NCBI GenBank assembly: GCA_014898415.1
Contig: RCTD01000013.1
Span: forward strand, 806,001-870,000
Length of the DNA stretch: 64,000 nt
Direction of reading: 5' to 3'
Source of the DNA: Stromatinia cepivora
Taxonomy: Eukaryota > Ascomycota > Leotiomycetes > Helotiales > Sclerotiniaceae
Made by a program: the position numbers and the translations under genes. The notes beneath the pieces were generated by a model. It ran no database searches and was not told the DNA's origin. It was given only the letters and a program-made list of their open reading frames with translations. Below, piece by piece: positions 10,445 through 22,498 of this stretch (its first letter is position 1; every line of letters starts with the position of its first letter).

Positions 10445-11003
10445 GACGGCCAGAATATAGACCCTTGTTATCGAAAAACCTGACACTCAAAGACTTCAAA
10501 AAGTACCGTAGATCCGACGTACATATAGAGAAGTCTGGGAGTTCGATAAATGGTGATATTCCAAAGTGGTCTTATGCTAATGATAGTGTTGTTCTTTCAC
10601 ACAAGGCTATGGAAATTATTTTGTGGTGATGGTTATGTGCAGGAGTTAGGGGGTCCACATGCTGAGCTGTGCTATTAAAAAAAAACCAGCCGTGCCCCCC
10701 TGTCACCGTTTCTACAATAAGGCAAGCCAGAGATTAAAATAAAGTACCAACGGATACTCAGCCTCGTAGTTGTAAGCAATACAATTTCAATTGGAGCCAC
10801 TGAACACAACTCATCAGCTCTTCAATTATAAAGATCCTTACTCCGTGTTTTTCTCCGTTATTATTGACTTCTTTGCTTTACTATATAATTATGTTTGTGT
10901 TGTCATAAATTTCACGATTGATGATTGAGATACCCTGCATATAATCGAATTCATTTCCTCGACAACCCCCGAATACCGTTTGCCCGAATTGCCTGGTACT
11001 ATC
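10445..11003. promoter_or_regulatory. Divergent promoter between SRP102 and AKR1
   Basis: 559 bp between opposing start codons. It includes an A-run at about 10678-10685 and AT-rich sequence near 10870-10915 just upstream of AKR1. No supported ORF. Confidence 0.45.
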
Positions 11004-13482
11004 ATGGCCTTTGGAGACTCGAAGTCCTCTTCTGGGACGGAAGCCTCGAAGAAAAATGCCCCAATAATGCCAAGTGGGAAGTCGAACGCCGTGGCGCCGG
11101 CCCTTAGTGAGGATAATCATGTAGAGCTCGGTGATATGACATCTCCAGAGCAGCCCGCAGATATAATGCAACTCGCTCGGGTAGGAGACATTCAAGCGAT
11201 GGAGAAGCTATTCGACAATGGTACTTTTGATGCTACGTATTGTGACGGCGAGGGCATAACGCCTTTACATGTGCGACTCGACCCCATCGTGTAAGATTTC
11301 CCTAGCTAATAGACTGAAACAGTGGGCGGCTATTAATAATCAGTATGCCATGTGCCAATTCCTTCTGAAAGCCGGTGCGGATGTGAATAAAAAAGGAGGA
11401 GAGTCTGTAGCTACAGCGGCGATGTGGGCTGCTCAGAGATGCCATTATTATGTCGTTCACCTGTTACTGGAAAATGGCGCCGATCCTCTGATTACGGATG
11501 TTCAAGGATACAATATTCTTCATCTTGCTACGTTTGAAGGGAATATCTTCCTACTTGTTCTTCTTTTACACCAAAACATCAATGTCGACGTACTTGATAC
11601 CCAGGGTCACACTTGTTTGATGTGGGCGGCGTACAAGGGATTGCCAAGTTGTGTGGATTTGTTCTTAAGATGGGGTGCCGATGTTCATGCTACGGACGAA
11701 ACTGGATTTACTGCACTTCATTGGGCGTTGGTTAAGGGCTCCCAGGGGTGCATACAGAAGTTGATAGAGTACGGAGCGGATAGATTTGCTGAGACCTCAA
11801 CGGGCAAAACGCCAGCTATTACAGCTCAAGAGATGAAGACAGAAAGAATCTGGCATAAGGCTCTGACAGAGTGTGGCTACGATGAGGATGCCAAGCCGGT
11901 CGTTATCAGCTTCCCGATGTCTTCGTGGTTGTTGAAGGATAAGCGTGCATTTATGAACAAATTCTTCTTTTTATGGCCTTTCCTAATACTTTGGTCTATG
12001 ATTATGATCAGTAGTCAAATGGTAGTATTTATCGGTGTGCCTATGGCTTTGTTTTTTGGGTATTCATTACAATGGTTGGCCCAGCAATTATTAGAGTATG
12101 CTCCTTCGGATATGAGGCATTTACATAAAACGGTATGTCTAAGAAGATATTCTACATTAGCTTCAAGAGCTTCGCTAATGAACGATGTCAATTTAGCCTT
12201 GGCTTGCAGGAATTTTTGCAGCTACATTGTTTTGGGTTGGCGTAAGATGGTTGACAACTTTGTTACCAGGTTTGTGACCCAGAATCTGTTTCTCATGGAA
12301 TCTATACTAAGAATTGTTAGCTACCTACGGAACTTATCCTCTTTCGAATCTGTTATTCTTCACCTTTTACAGTCTTACTGGATATTTCTACTTTTGTTCA
12401 ATGGTATACGAGCCTGGTTTTGTGCCAAAACTAGGTGGTTTAACTCAGCAAAAAGCTGTAATTGATGAGTTATTAAGCGCATGGAAGTTCGATGAGCAGA
12501 ACTTTTGCGTTCATTGCATGGTTCGACAACCTCTGAGAAGTAAACATTGCAGGCGATGCAACCGATGCGTAGCGAAGCATGACCAGTAAGCACAATCTAT
12601 CCCCCTTTTTCCAATTTTTTGGCTAATGTGGTAACCTAGCCATTGCCCTTGGATCAACAACTGCGTCGGTGTCAACAATCATAGACATTTCTTTCTCTAT
12701 CTAGTGTGCTTGGAACTCGGAATTATCTCCCTGGTCAGAGTTACTATCGGATGTAAGTATATAATCTAAAGTTCTTGAAGTTGTATGCTAATTAAGATGA
12801 AGACTTCGAAGGTTTCGCTGGGAAAGGCGAACAGGAGTGTAACATTCTTTCGCCTGCATTATGCGGTATTGTCAACTCAGACCCTTACACTTTGGTCTTG
12901 GTATTATGGGCAATTTTACAATTAACATGGGTCACTATGTTACTATTCGTCCAATTGATCCAGATCTCACGAGCAATGACCACTTGGGAGAATATGCGCG
13001 GTACACACTCAGGAGGCAAAGCTTCCCAGGCAATCACCAACGCTCTTACCACAGGTGCTACTTCACGAGCAGGCGGTCAAGTTGGAAACACCGGACTTGG
13101 TCCCGATCCCGCTTTACCACCAACCCACGCACCAGGCGGCCATGGCCATCATCATGCCCATAAAGCCGGCTGTTTCGCACAATGGAAGAAAATTCTCGGT
13201 GTGGACACATTCGTCGAAACCGCGTTCCACGGCTACGAAGGAAGTAAGAATCGACGCCGAGCACCCCAGAACCCATTTTCTCGCGGTTGCGTCCGCAATT
13301 GTAAAGATTTCTGGTGTGATCCAGCGCCGGTTTTTGGGAAGAGAGAAAATGGTGCCGCGATGTTGGGAGGTCAGGTGATTAATTACACGAAGATGTATGA
13401 GACACCGTCGAGGATGGAGATAAGGAGTGGTGGGGATGGGGGAGGTGCTTATGAGAGTGTGGCTGCGGATGAGGCGGTTTGA
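11004..13482 (+). CDS. AKR1: Palmitoyltransferase AKR1 (ankyrin-repeat DHHC S-acyltransferase)
   Basis: Golgi/endosome membrane enzyme that transfers palmitate to cysteines of target proteins (Yck2-type kinases in yeast); 737 residues. Exons are 11004-11270, 11323-12132, 12197-12269, 12321-12585, 12640-12752 and 12797-13482. About five ankyrin repeats (residues 50-270) are visible, for example [19 protein letters not shown] and [20 protein letters not shown]. Membrane segments follow ([58 protein letters not shown]). The cysteine-rich domain reads [18 protein letters not shown], and [16 protein letters not shown] gives DHHC at about 471-474, the codon for the first of its two His being split by intron 4. 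Exon 3 must begin CCTTGGCTTGCAGGA; a tempting acceptor 16 nt downstream (TTGCAG) would break the frame. The C-terminus carries a His/Gly-rich loop ([12 protein letters not shown]). Start at 11004 because the frame upstream has no ATG. Confidence 0.95.
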
Positions 13483-14997
13483 ACTTTAAAACTTTGGGGC
13501 TCAGATGGAGTTGTGGTACCTAGGGAGCAACAATAGGTTATGATTCATGAATAAATTTTTGTTGATTGTGGAATTCCCGGCCCCTGTTCTTTTCATGTGG
13601 ATAATGTTAATGTGATGCCTTGAATTATGCTTGGGGTATGGAGGGGGGAACTGTCGCAGGGTAGGAAGTGCTTCGCTTAGACGTGTTCTTGACTCGATAG
13701 ACTTGTGCGCTCACTGCAAGCTTTAACAGAAGGAGATGAGATGCATTTCCTTACTAGGAGATACTAACAGGATACTGAGAATAGAAGCAGCGGTAAGCAT
13801 TCACATATGTAGAACTGTATGAGCAATTGAATCGCAGACTCCGATACACATGAACAAGCTCTACGGGCGCTCGTCTTACCAGACAAAAATAGCCTCCATT
13901 TATCACTCAAAAGAAGTATATTCATCGAACAATCATCTTTCCGCATCATGTAGTACCATCTCAAATTGAGAAATTCTTTGATTTTGCTTGAGTTTGGCAT
14001 AACCCCAGATATACTAGATATTTCTCGGAAGTATACGTATTCATGTACATAAACCCTCATACCTTTTAAGCTATGCCGTTTGCTTCACTTCCAAAACCAT
14101 GATCCATTGATCAGGCCCTGAAAGGTTCAAAAACTTTCTTTTATTTAGATTCTCCAAATTTTCCATACATAAACCCTCATACCTTTCGAACACACTACTT
14201 AAAAACACATATTTAAAGTTTTTTTCGGATAGCTCAGCCCCAAGACGCCGAATCCAAGATAGTGAACGAGACTTTCTCAGGTTTTACCGAATCCTATCAT
14301 GATGAAATTTCCAATTTCCTCAGAATATACATACTAAGCTTCAATACTTTAAACATATTCCCAAAATACACATTTTTGATGCCATTCTGGACAACCTAGT
14401 GAAAATTCCCAGAAATACACACTACATGTAACGCACTGGCAACATACTTGAAAATGCAATGAAACACGACTTGTAAATCTCACACACAACTGATCACCCT
14501 CATTGCTCGTCCTTATTAAGCCCGAGATAAAATAAAGTCACCTTTTCCAGGTACGAATGAAACGACCGGTTACCTGAATCCTGATTTGATAAACTAGACT
14601 TTTTCGTGGAATGCATGCATTTACCGTGGACATGCACTATTTCAGAAATGGGAACTGGATCCAAACTTTCCTGACCGCTCTACTCTTTAATAACTCATCC
14701 AGTTCCACAACACCACTGTCAAGGCAAATATCCACCACCATGTTTGATCGAAGTTAGAAGAGTGGGTATCGCTAATTCCAAAAGTAACACCTAGCTCCAT
14801 ACCATATGCGAATAAACAGGGAAAATCACCATTCATGTACTGTGCCATTCACGGGCTTTGCTCACCGTTAGGGTAACACAAATATCGATATTTTCCTCTA
14901 GTCTTGATTCTGAACTCGACCTGCTTGCGCCTTTCTTTTCAAATCGGAATCCTCTTCGTGTGAAATATTTGGCATACTTGGTCAATCCTTTTTCTTC
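13483..14997. other. Intergenic region, no supported gene
   Basis: 1.5 kb downstream of AKR1. I see no conserved protein in any frame. It contains a 20-nt perfect direct repeat, ACATAAACCCTCATACCTTT, at about 14,047 and 14,167. It may mark the edge of the decayed block that follows. Confidence 0.4.
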
Positions 14998-16918
14998 ATG
15001 CAAGCTGACAAAATGATTCTTCCTAAATACGCTTTTATCATCATTAGAGGAGGCGCCTCTGGACTTGTCCTTGCTTCTCGCCTGTCCGAGAATCCTGATG
15101 TACAGGTTCTTATCATAGAAGCTGGTGGAAATCATGACCATAACCTCGAGTCAAAATTCCAGCTCTTTGGGCATCACTCCGAGGAACAGAGGAAGGCTGG
15201 AGGTTTGAAATTCAACCACAAGTATGTCTGATTTGTCATAGCACATTATGCTCTGAGACAACAACCACTGATATTTTGACTAGGTAGAGCTGGGTGGAAG
15301 GCGAATAAATTTTGCACAAGGCAAACTTCTAGGAGGATCTAGTGCCATCAATGCCCAAGTCTTTGTGCCACCGTCGAAGACTGTTATTGACGCCTGGGAA
15401 AAACTTGATAATCCAAATTGGAATTGGGAGATGCCAATGCCATACTTTTCCAAGGCTTTTAACGCTCCAAAAAAACTGTATGAAAACAGACAAAATTTGA
15501 ATATCTTTACCATAGTCCGTGCTAACATTTTCCGGATCGACATCAGAAAGATCTGACGTCAATCAGTGTTCCTCTGATGAAAGAAAAATACAAACTTCTT
15601 ATGCTGGCAGCATGAGTGCCAGTGAACCGATCTCGCAAGCATGGCTTGAAACATTCAAACGACTAAACTATGCAACGGATGACGACCCCTTTCCTGGAGT
15701 TAGACAAGGAGCATTCTCGTCGCTTTCCAGCATAGATCCAGCGACTGCGACACGATCTTATTCTGCCAATGCATACTATACGCCAGTGTCAGGTCGACAG
15801 AACTTGTATTTGCTAACTAATGCTTATGTAGCAAAGGTCTTGCTCGAATCTACCGACACCTCGTCGGAGCTTTGTGCCACCGGCGTTCAATATATCAAGG
15901 AGGCGGAAGTCAATGTCGTCAGAGCTAGAAAGGAAGTTATATTGGCTTCGGGTACTTTGCAGTCACCAAAGCTCCTTGAGCTTTCCGTCATTGGTCGTGA
16001 AGAACTTCTTCGTGATCATGGTATCGAAGTGTTCGTCAATACACAGGGGAGAACTCGCAAGATCACATTTTCGCTTCGAAAGCTTTCGAAGTGCAGTCGA
16101 ACATATCTACTTTAGACGATCTTAGGCACCAAGATCTGGAATTAATCGAACGTGCGATGGAGGAATACATTACCACCAAGCGTGGTCCATTTGTATCTCC
16201 TGGTTTCGGTCCCAACGCATACCTTCCTATCGTCGAATTTCTTTCCGAGGAGGGTCAGAAAGCACTTGCTGTTTTGTTAGATGAAACAAAGCCTGAAGAA
16301 AAAACTACGGATGATGCTAGCAGCAAATACTTCGCCATCGTGAAGGATATCTTACAAGACGCTAAAGATGCGTCGGCATCATTCCCCACTGTCATAGTTC
16401 GGACCAATATCGACGACGAACTACCCGGCAACTTTCTAAGCATCTTGGCGATTCTCTCTATGCCACTTTCTCGAGGTTATGTCCACATTCAATCCAGATG
16501 CTCTCACAGATCCTATCATTGACCCTCACTTTCTGAGCCACCCTTTAGACTTGGAGGTCTTGCTCGTCACGCTAACTTCATAGACACTATTGCGGATAGC
16601 GAGCCTTTACGGTCTACTGTTATAAAAGCTGGAGGGCAACGTAGCGAGCCCATTGCGGGGTTTTCTACACTCGATGATGCTAAAGATTTCATCAGAAATA
16701 CAGCCGTCTCCATGTGGCATCCTACCAGTACATGTTCAATGTTACCTCGAGAGTTAGGTGGTGTGGTCAGTCCTGATTTGGTTGTGTACGGCACAAGTAA
16801 TCTGAGAATAGCAGATGCAAGTATCATGCCGTTGATCCCAAGAGCTAACACCCAGTCCACGGTTTATGCGGTTGCTGAGCGGGCCGCGGATATCATCAAA
16901 GTTGGTCATAGTTTGTGA
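14998..16918 (+). pseudogene. Broken GMC oxidoreductase (choline dehydrogenase/glucose oxidase superfamily)
   Basis: FAD-dependent GMC family remnant. Recognisable pieces in order are [21 protein letters not shown] (the dinucleotide site, where the usual GGG is RGG) with [109 protein letters not shown], and the C-terminal MWHPTSTCSMLPRELGGVV and ANTQSTVYAVAERAADII. The pieces sit in different frames. Lesions are a faulty junction around 15,222-15,285 where the join runs into TAG, a stop and frame change around 15,540-15,560, a frameshift around 16,040 at the GxGxNLQDH motif, and another around 16,490-16,520. The active-site region MWHP is still present. Inference: inactive pseudogene. Sequencing error is a weaker alternative because neighbouring genes are clean. 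Confidence 0.82.
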
Positions 16919-18935
16919 TTTGATTCAAGTTCGAGTCTTTTTAAATAGTAGTCAATATGAATGGCTGTGTTACAATCGTTTTAAGTATTTTGTTATCACT
17001 GAAAACCACAATTTAAACTTGTTTTCAAGGACATAAAGATTGTGACAAGAGGCCTTGGAGGCTGGCTGGTAGTACTATCATGCTGATTATCTCTTGTATT
17101 AGATGTATTTTCCTGCATCCTCGAGCCTTTAGACGTATTCATAGAGCTTAACAACGGGTATTACGGTACTAATTACACCAAGCCGTAAATCAGGAGCCAA
17201 ACTTTGTCAGATTTCCGTGAGTTTCTTTCTTGCTTGGAACATTGGAGGCGCTGGTACTCCGCCCCTACTGCACTTACCTCGTGCCCAATCGGATGCTCTA
17301 GAATCAGATCCGGTGAAGTGCTCAGAACATGAGGCAGTAAAGAGGCACGGAATAGCTTTTGTTTGATACATGCTAGTAATGGACCCAGTCGACATGAGTC
17401 CAACAAAATCCACATCGCCACCACTAACCTTAGTATCCAACATTGGCCGCAGGATTGTGAAAATATTACAATTTCATAGTGGATCTGCTGACACATACTG
17501 AAATAAATTATCCCAATTTGAACGAATCAGATAATCCGAGCTCGATCAACAAAAATCGCTCTTCAGAGCCTAGTCAGCCGATGAGCTCACTGCGACCATG
17601 TAGTTGGGTATAGGATGTCGCGCGCTGCATCTAAAAGTCCCGCTCGGAGTTCGGGAAATACAAGGACAAGCTAAATAACTCAATAAAGATACAAACACCA
17701 CTGCAAAAATTATGGTCGTTTATTGAAAGGCAAAACATTGTAGCTATCATACCGTGTAAATGAACAGATTCAAGGACTAACATTCACAATAAGTTGCTTG
17801 GAATGGTGCTTACGTGGCTATCGTTCCATGTTAGTCTATAAAGGGAAATAATGTGAAATGGAATGCATCTGTATTAGACGATGACGATTTGGTGCTTGGA
17901 TGAAATCAGTCACTAGACTCGCAGGTTCTTGCACGATGCGATTGTTAGCATCCTTACAATGCCCTTTCCATTCGATTTTGGTGCTGTCCATTCTAAAATT
18001 GAGTTCGAACCCAAACTGTTCTTTTGGTATATTGAAGTTATGCAGATCTCTTAAAAAACAAAGGTAGAATTAAATGGAGAGACAGGATTAGAAAAGTGGA
18101 GGAAGCGAAGAAAGCACTTCCATTTCACTTGCTAATACTTTTCTCAAACTGAAGATACCCCAATTACTATAAAGTGATTTTTTGACGCGATACTAGTGAG
18201 TATAGAAGTAATCACGCGACTAGCGTGTATCGCGTTCATGTAGCTCTCAAGTCTGAACCTAGAATAACATCGATAATCACCTGTAATATACTTTCGATAT
18301 ATTCATAATGATACAAACACCATTATCACCAATCGACCTGATATCAACACTTCTCGAACAATCTGAAGCTAAGAAGTTTCCAGCTTCAAGTTAAAACCTC
18401 GAAGACTTGAAGCATTGAGGAGTTAAAGAGTTCAACTGCTGGAAAGTTAAAAAAATCTTCGGAAAGAGGCTGGGTTTCTAGCTATAAGCTAGAATGTGCC
18501 CGAAGAGGGCTCATTATGCAAATAGAGTGGAAGGAGGTTCTTTATCATCGAAGCTACGATCCTGAGGCTCTTTAGACCTAGTTGCACCTGTTATATTAAT
18601 GCCTAACATGAACTTAATCAGCACATAATTGGAAACTTGAGACAACCACTAGCCCATTCCAGTACTACTTGATAACTCCATGTAATGTTTTTGTCGGCAC
18701 GTCATATGACCAACCTCAAAGGGAACCGTACCACTAGCGAATCTCTAGCCCATTCCCCTTCAATATAAATAGTACCCTCTTTTCATGGTGTAGTAATTAA
18801 GAATGAATAGCATACAATACCAATAATAGTACTATGCAACAGTACCACCGAAGTGATACCAACAGTTTTGAATAAATTGACATTTGCATTTCAGCAACAA
18901 CAGCAATAACAGCAACCTTGGTCAGCGATAACGAA
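16919..18935. other. Long intergenic stretch, no clear gene
   Basis: 2.0 kb between two broken coding regions. A minus-strand frame around 17,207-17,443 (containing GKCSRGGVPAPPMFQARKKL) and one at 17,836-18,060 look protein-like, but I recognise no family. The motif GATACAAACACCA occurs near 17,689 and 18,309. A (CAA/CAG)-rich stretch precedes 18,918. Confidence 0.35.
17836..18060 (-). other. Unassigned open frame, possibly an exon remnant
   Basis: The minus strand is open for about 75 codons from near 18,060 to a TAG at 17,836-17,838. It contains peptide text such as FNIPKEQFGFELNFRMDSTK and KGHCKDANNRIVQEPASLV. The even amino-acid mix, unlike the AT-rich noise around it, suggests coding origin. 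There is no clear start or upstream exon and no recognised family. Confidence 0.25.
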
Positions 18936-21813
18936 ATGCCAGACCTACCAACAGAACTGGACCGGCCCGGTTATACAGACGAGTATGAGGATGAAGTCAC
19001 AGATGAATTTATGGGAGGGCCCAGGGACCCAGCCTCTCAGTTAGCTATGCTAAAGAAAACGTCGGGTATCACGATTGGCAAAAAGACGCTAGCCTCTCCC
19101 ATGGAAGCACTCGAATACTGCGGGTCACTTCTAGTTAATCTTCGATATGAAGCCCATACTCAATTAAACAACTTTCTTTTGGGTCTTGCTAATGATACCA
19201 AAGCGGTACTGAAATTGTCACCCGAGGATATTACTCGCGAAGACCTCCATACAGCCCACAATATATCTCGCCGCCAGCACGAAGCTGATAATAGAGATGC
19301 GATAAATAAGGTCGAAGAGGATCGAGCGAGACGTGAAAAGGCAATAAAAATGATTCGTAAGACTTAGGGCAAGTGGCGAAATGCGATGGCACTAGTCACG
19401 ACGGTCATACATCTGTTCGGAAAACGCTTTGTTACGGACCTAAATAAGGTTTTCAAGGCTTGTGAACCGGAACGGGCTCTCCATTTACTGAATGGAGAAC
19501 TGATCGCGAGACTTCGAGAGCCGCCTAGACCAGGGCGAAGAGCCGACCGCCGCATAATGCCATCGGAGTTTGCTAATGTGATAAAGGTCCTAGATGGGAA
19601 AAGACACGAACTTGTGTGGAATATGTCGGATGCACTTGAGTTCGATCTTCGATTCAACAAGATCGGCATGCTCGGAGAACTTAGCGGAGACTGTACTAGT
19701 CTATTTCCATACAAAGAGAACGTTGTTTCTTCCTCTGTGGAACCTCCTCTTATGGAGTGCCAGCCGAAATCCGTGCTAGCTAATATTAAGAAATGGAAAG
19801 AATTAGGCATCACTCTATCATCAGAAGCAACATCACCGCCAAAGTCATGCATCATGGACAGGCAGATAGCACACCTGACAACGACTAGACGTCCTGAGCA
19901 AGATGATCAGAAAGAAGATGAGCCAAGTACATATAAGAAACCAAAAGCGTGCCAATGCATGGATGTGTCAGAGAACAAGACATGGTACTCGACCCCAAAG
20001 GACGGGTATCTTGCTAGAGTAGTCGGATGGTTGGCGATGGTTGAGTTGGTTCCAAAACAACCAGACGACTTGTGCCCCTATCATACCCAGCAAATGGGAA
20101 ACGCTTTGGAACTAATCACAACTCGCGTCAAGCATGTGGAGCTTCGCAATCGCCTACCGGCAGTATATCGGCGAAAGGACGATATTGATTCAATACAAAT
20201 AGACGGAGTTCATTATTCTTGGTTCAAGCACCACGAAATTGCTAAGACAGAGCGCCAGATGAAAACGCTAGGATGTTTGAAGTATGTGCCTCCTGAGTCA
20301 GAGGAACTGAATTCACCAGGACCTCTCAACGTTAAACATTGTAGTGATGTGTCTGATAACGGATACTTGGCCGGAGTTGGGCTCACAGTGCAACATGAAA
20401 GTTTTCGACAAGGTCTAATAGGAAGTTCTGCCATGTACCGGCATCACAGCCGCACGTTCGAGGGGATATCTGGTGGCCTTCTGTACCATTGCTATTTCTC
20501 TCCAGCACAACAGCTGGCCCGGAGAGATTTGAAGCTTTGGAGGGATGTATGTCGCCAACGACTGGATGGCGAATTTCGATTGGTTACTATTCCACTACTA
20601 ATGATCGAAATAACTGCTGACGAAGCGATTGATCGGTGTTTCACATACGGAAACCTGGTCGGAATATTCGGGGATGCTCAGAACAAAGCCGCCGAGAACT
20701 GCCTTATCGCGTATGTAAAGAATAATATCGGGTATGATATCGATCCAGTGTGCACCTGAGCGCATTTGTTCCTGTAGATCAGATTTCTTGGTCTGAGGCT
20801 TCACAAAAAGCTTTCGACTTTAGTAAAATCATCGAAACTGGTAATTGACACGATCTGAAGCCAAATATTGAAAGCAAAGTGTTCAAAAATGCGAAGGAGA
20901 AACTCGATTTTCAGTGGCAAGATATACAAGGAAGTTGGGCCATATTCGCACCCGGAGTACCGCTGCGAATCAGGGCCGATGAGGGAGGCCAAGGGCACGA
21001 GATATTCTCCGCAATTCCCGTACCTTACGTTGCCGTAACGCTTGACTCACACGGGAAACTTAAACCGCTACTTGAGAACGGAATGTCCTAATACTGAAGT
21101 ATGCGCATCACACAGGACTGTTACTCCAATATTCGATGACAGCATCACGGAAAGCGGAAAGTATGTGCTGCCTAAGTTTCCTGTTGAAATCAGTCTGCCC
21201 TGCTCCAATTTTGTGGAGCAGGCACTACTCGGCTACGTCGAGTGGGGTAATCGAATGGTGGTGAGAGAAGCGCGGCGTCTATTGGCAATGTCGGAAGAAG
21301 ACTTTAGGATATTTTATGACACACTATTGCAGGCAGCCACTGAACAGTTCGACATCATGTTGGAAGAGGTTGCTACGCAAGAAAGGGCCTATGGGGACAA
21401 GTCATTCTACAACGACATTGGGGCTGGGGAACGCGGCGGTTGTAGCGTCAAGTGGTGGTGTTATATTATCATATAAGGAGGATGAGCCCACCTTGCAATG
21501 GAAAGGGGAAGGCGTTGACCGCGGGCATGCAATTGAAACGACATCGCCACGCATAACGCTTAGAGAACAGGATGACATACCGAGCCAAACGCAGACATTC
21601 GAGCCTACTCAGCCCTCTCGTGCCCCTGCAGATTCTCCCCATACTTCTCCCTCAGTCTCTCTGGCCTCGCATTCATCTGCGCAGGAACACTGTCGACCGC
21701 CCGCGACGGAACGCAAAGTAGCCTCTGACGAGGTCGCCGTCCAATCCCCTAAGCGTCATCGTACCGAGAAAGAAACTATTCCCCAGTATGATAGAGTCAA
21801 CAGAATTCCATGA
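18936..21813 (+). pseudogene. Unrecognised long intronless reading frame, interrupted by stops and frameshifts
   Basis: Consecutive protein-like blocks cover about 950 codons. Block 1, 18936-19367, starts MPDLPTELDRPGYTDEYEDE and ends in TAG. Block 2 continues in the same frame to 20759 and includes WKELGITLSSEATSPP, CQCMDVSENKTWYSTPKDGY, HHSRTFEGISGGLLYHCYF and LVTIPLLMIEITADEAIDRC. Block 3, in another frame, has ISWSEASQKAFDFSKIIETG followed by TGA near 20,843, then DFQWQDIQGSWAIFAPGVPL. Block 4, after another shift, has YVLPKFPVEISLPCSNFVEQ. Block 5, after a further shift, ends at 21813 with a Ser/Pro/Thr-rich, then basic tail (PKRHRTEKE). No intron is needed anywhere, unlike most neighbours, and no domain is recognised. 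It could be a decayed lineage-specific gene, or a captured intronless element such as an old mycovirus or transposon ORF. That origin is speculation. Confidence 0.6.
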
Positions 21814-22498
21814 AGTTACATTGGAAAGACCCTAAGTTTTACAGTCAATCGCATCTAGAATAGCACAAGTAAAAAGAAAGTCCTAGAATAATTGAACTAT
21901 ACGCTGGTAGGAAGGCCTGATTCAGAGGAGTTTGATGACGTAGTTAATTTCAACAGTATCAGATAACAATTCCTGTTCAGTGAAGAGTGAGACATGAAAT
22001 TGATGTGTGAGCTCATGAGGAGCATGCTGGATGAACATGACAATAGCTCACCAGGAGTAGAAGGTAAAATAATGAAGAGTGGCCCGCCAAGAGCACTTGC
22101 GGAGAGACATACCAACATGCCTTCCTTTTTGACCTATAGGGCATGAGAACTTCAGAGACACAATGGACGAAATACATCGCAGACCAAGGTTGAATTTAAC
22201 TAAGCCTTGTAGTATTCTTCAATGTTTCAATTCGGACTTGACAATCAAAAGGATCTTTTAGGCTCAGATATCTCAACCACGGCTTGTGTTTTGATGTGAG
22301 GTTTATTTATTTCGTCCATCGCCTGCCAGACTAACCCTACTAAAGCGGTGAAATTCTGCCACGCTAGCCCAGTAGTCGATCGGTGTCGGTTATTTTTTAA
22401 GTCCACCTCCCTCCTTGCACCCCACTAGCCCAAGCTTTGACACCATCTCCATATCGCATGGCTACAGTAAATAGCAAACCATCGCCCTAGATTTAACA
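21814..22498. other. Intergenic, promoter of SRP72
   Basis: 685 bp with no supported gene. It contains a diverged copy of the 6-kb repeat family at 22,203-22,262. Confidence 0.4.
22203..22262. repeat. Dispersed copy of the degenerate repeat seen at 5985-6420
   Basis: The stretch TTGTAGTATTCTTCAATGTT followed by TCAATTCGGACTTGACAATC matches the 6-kb unit (TTATAGCACTTTTCAATGTT, CCAATTCAGATCTAACAATC) apart from a few substitutions. The same orientation and word order support common origin. Confidence 0.55.

Noticed and set aside
12133..12212. AKR1 acceptor at TTGCAG (12,212)
   Set aside because: It breaks the phase; the upstream TTTAG at 12,196 restores [13 protein letters not shown] in frame.
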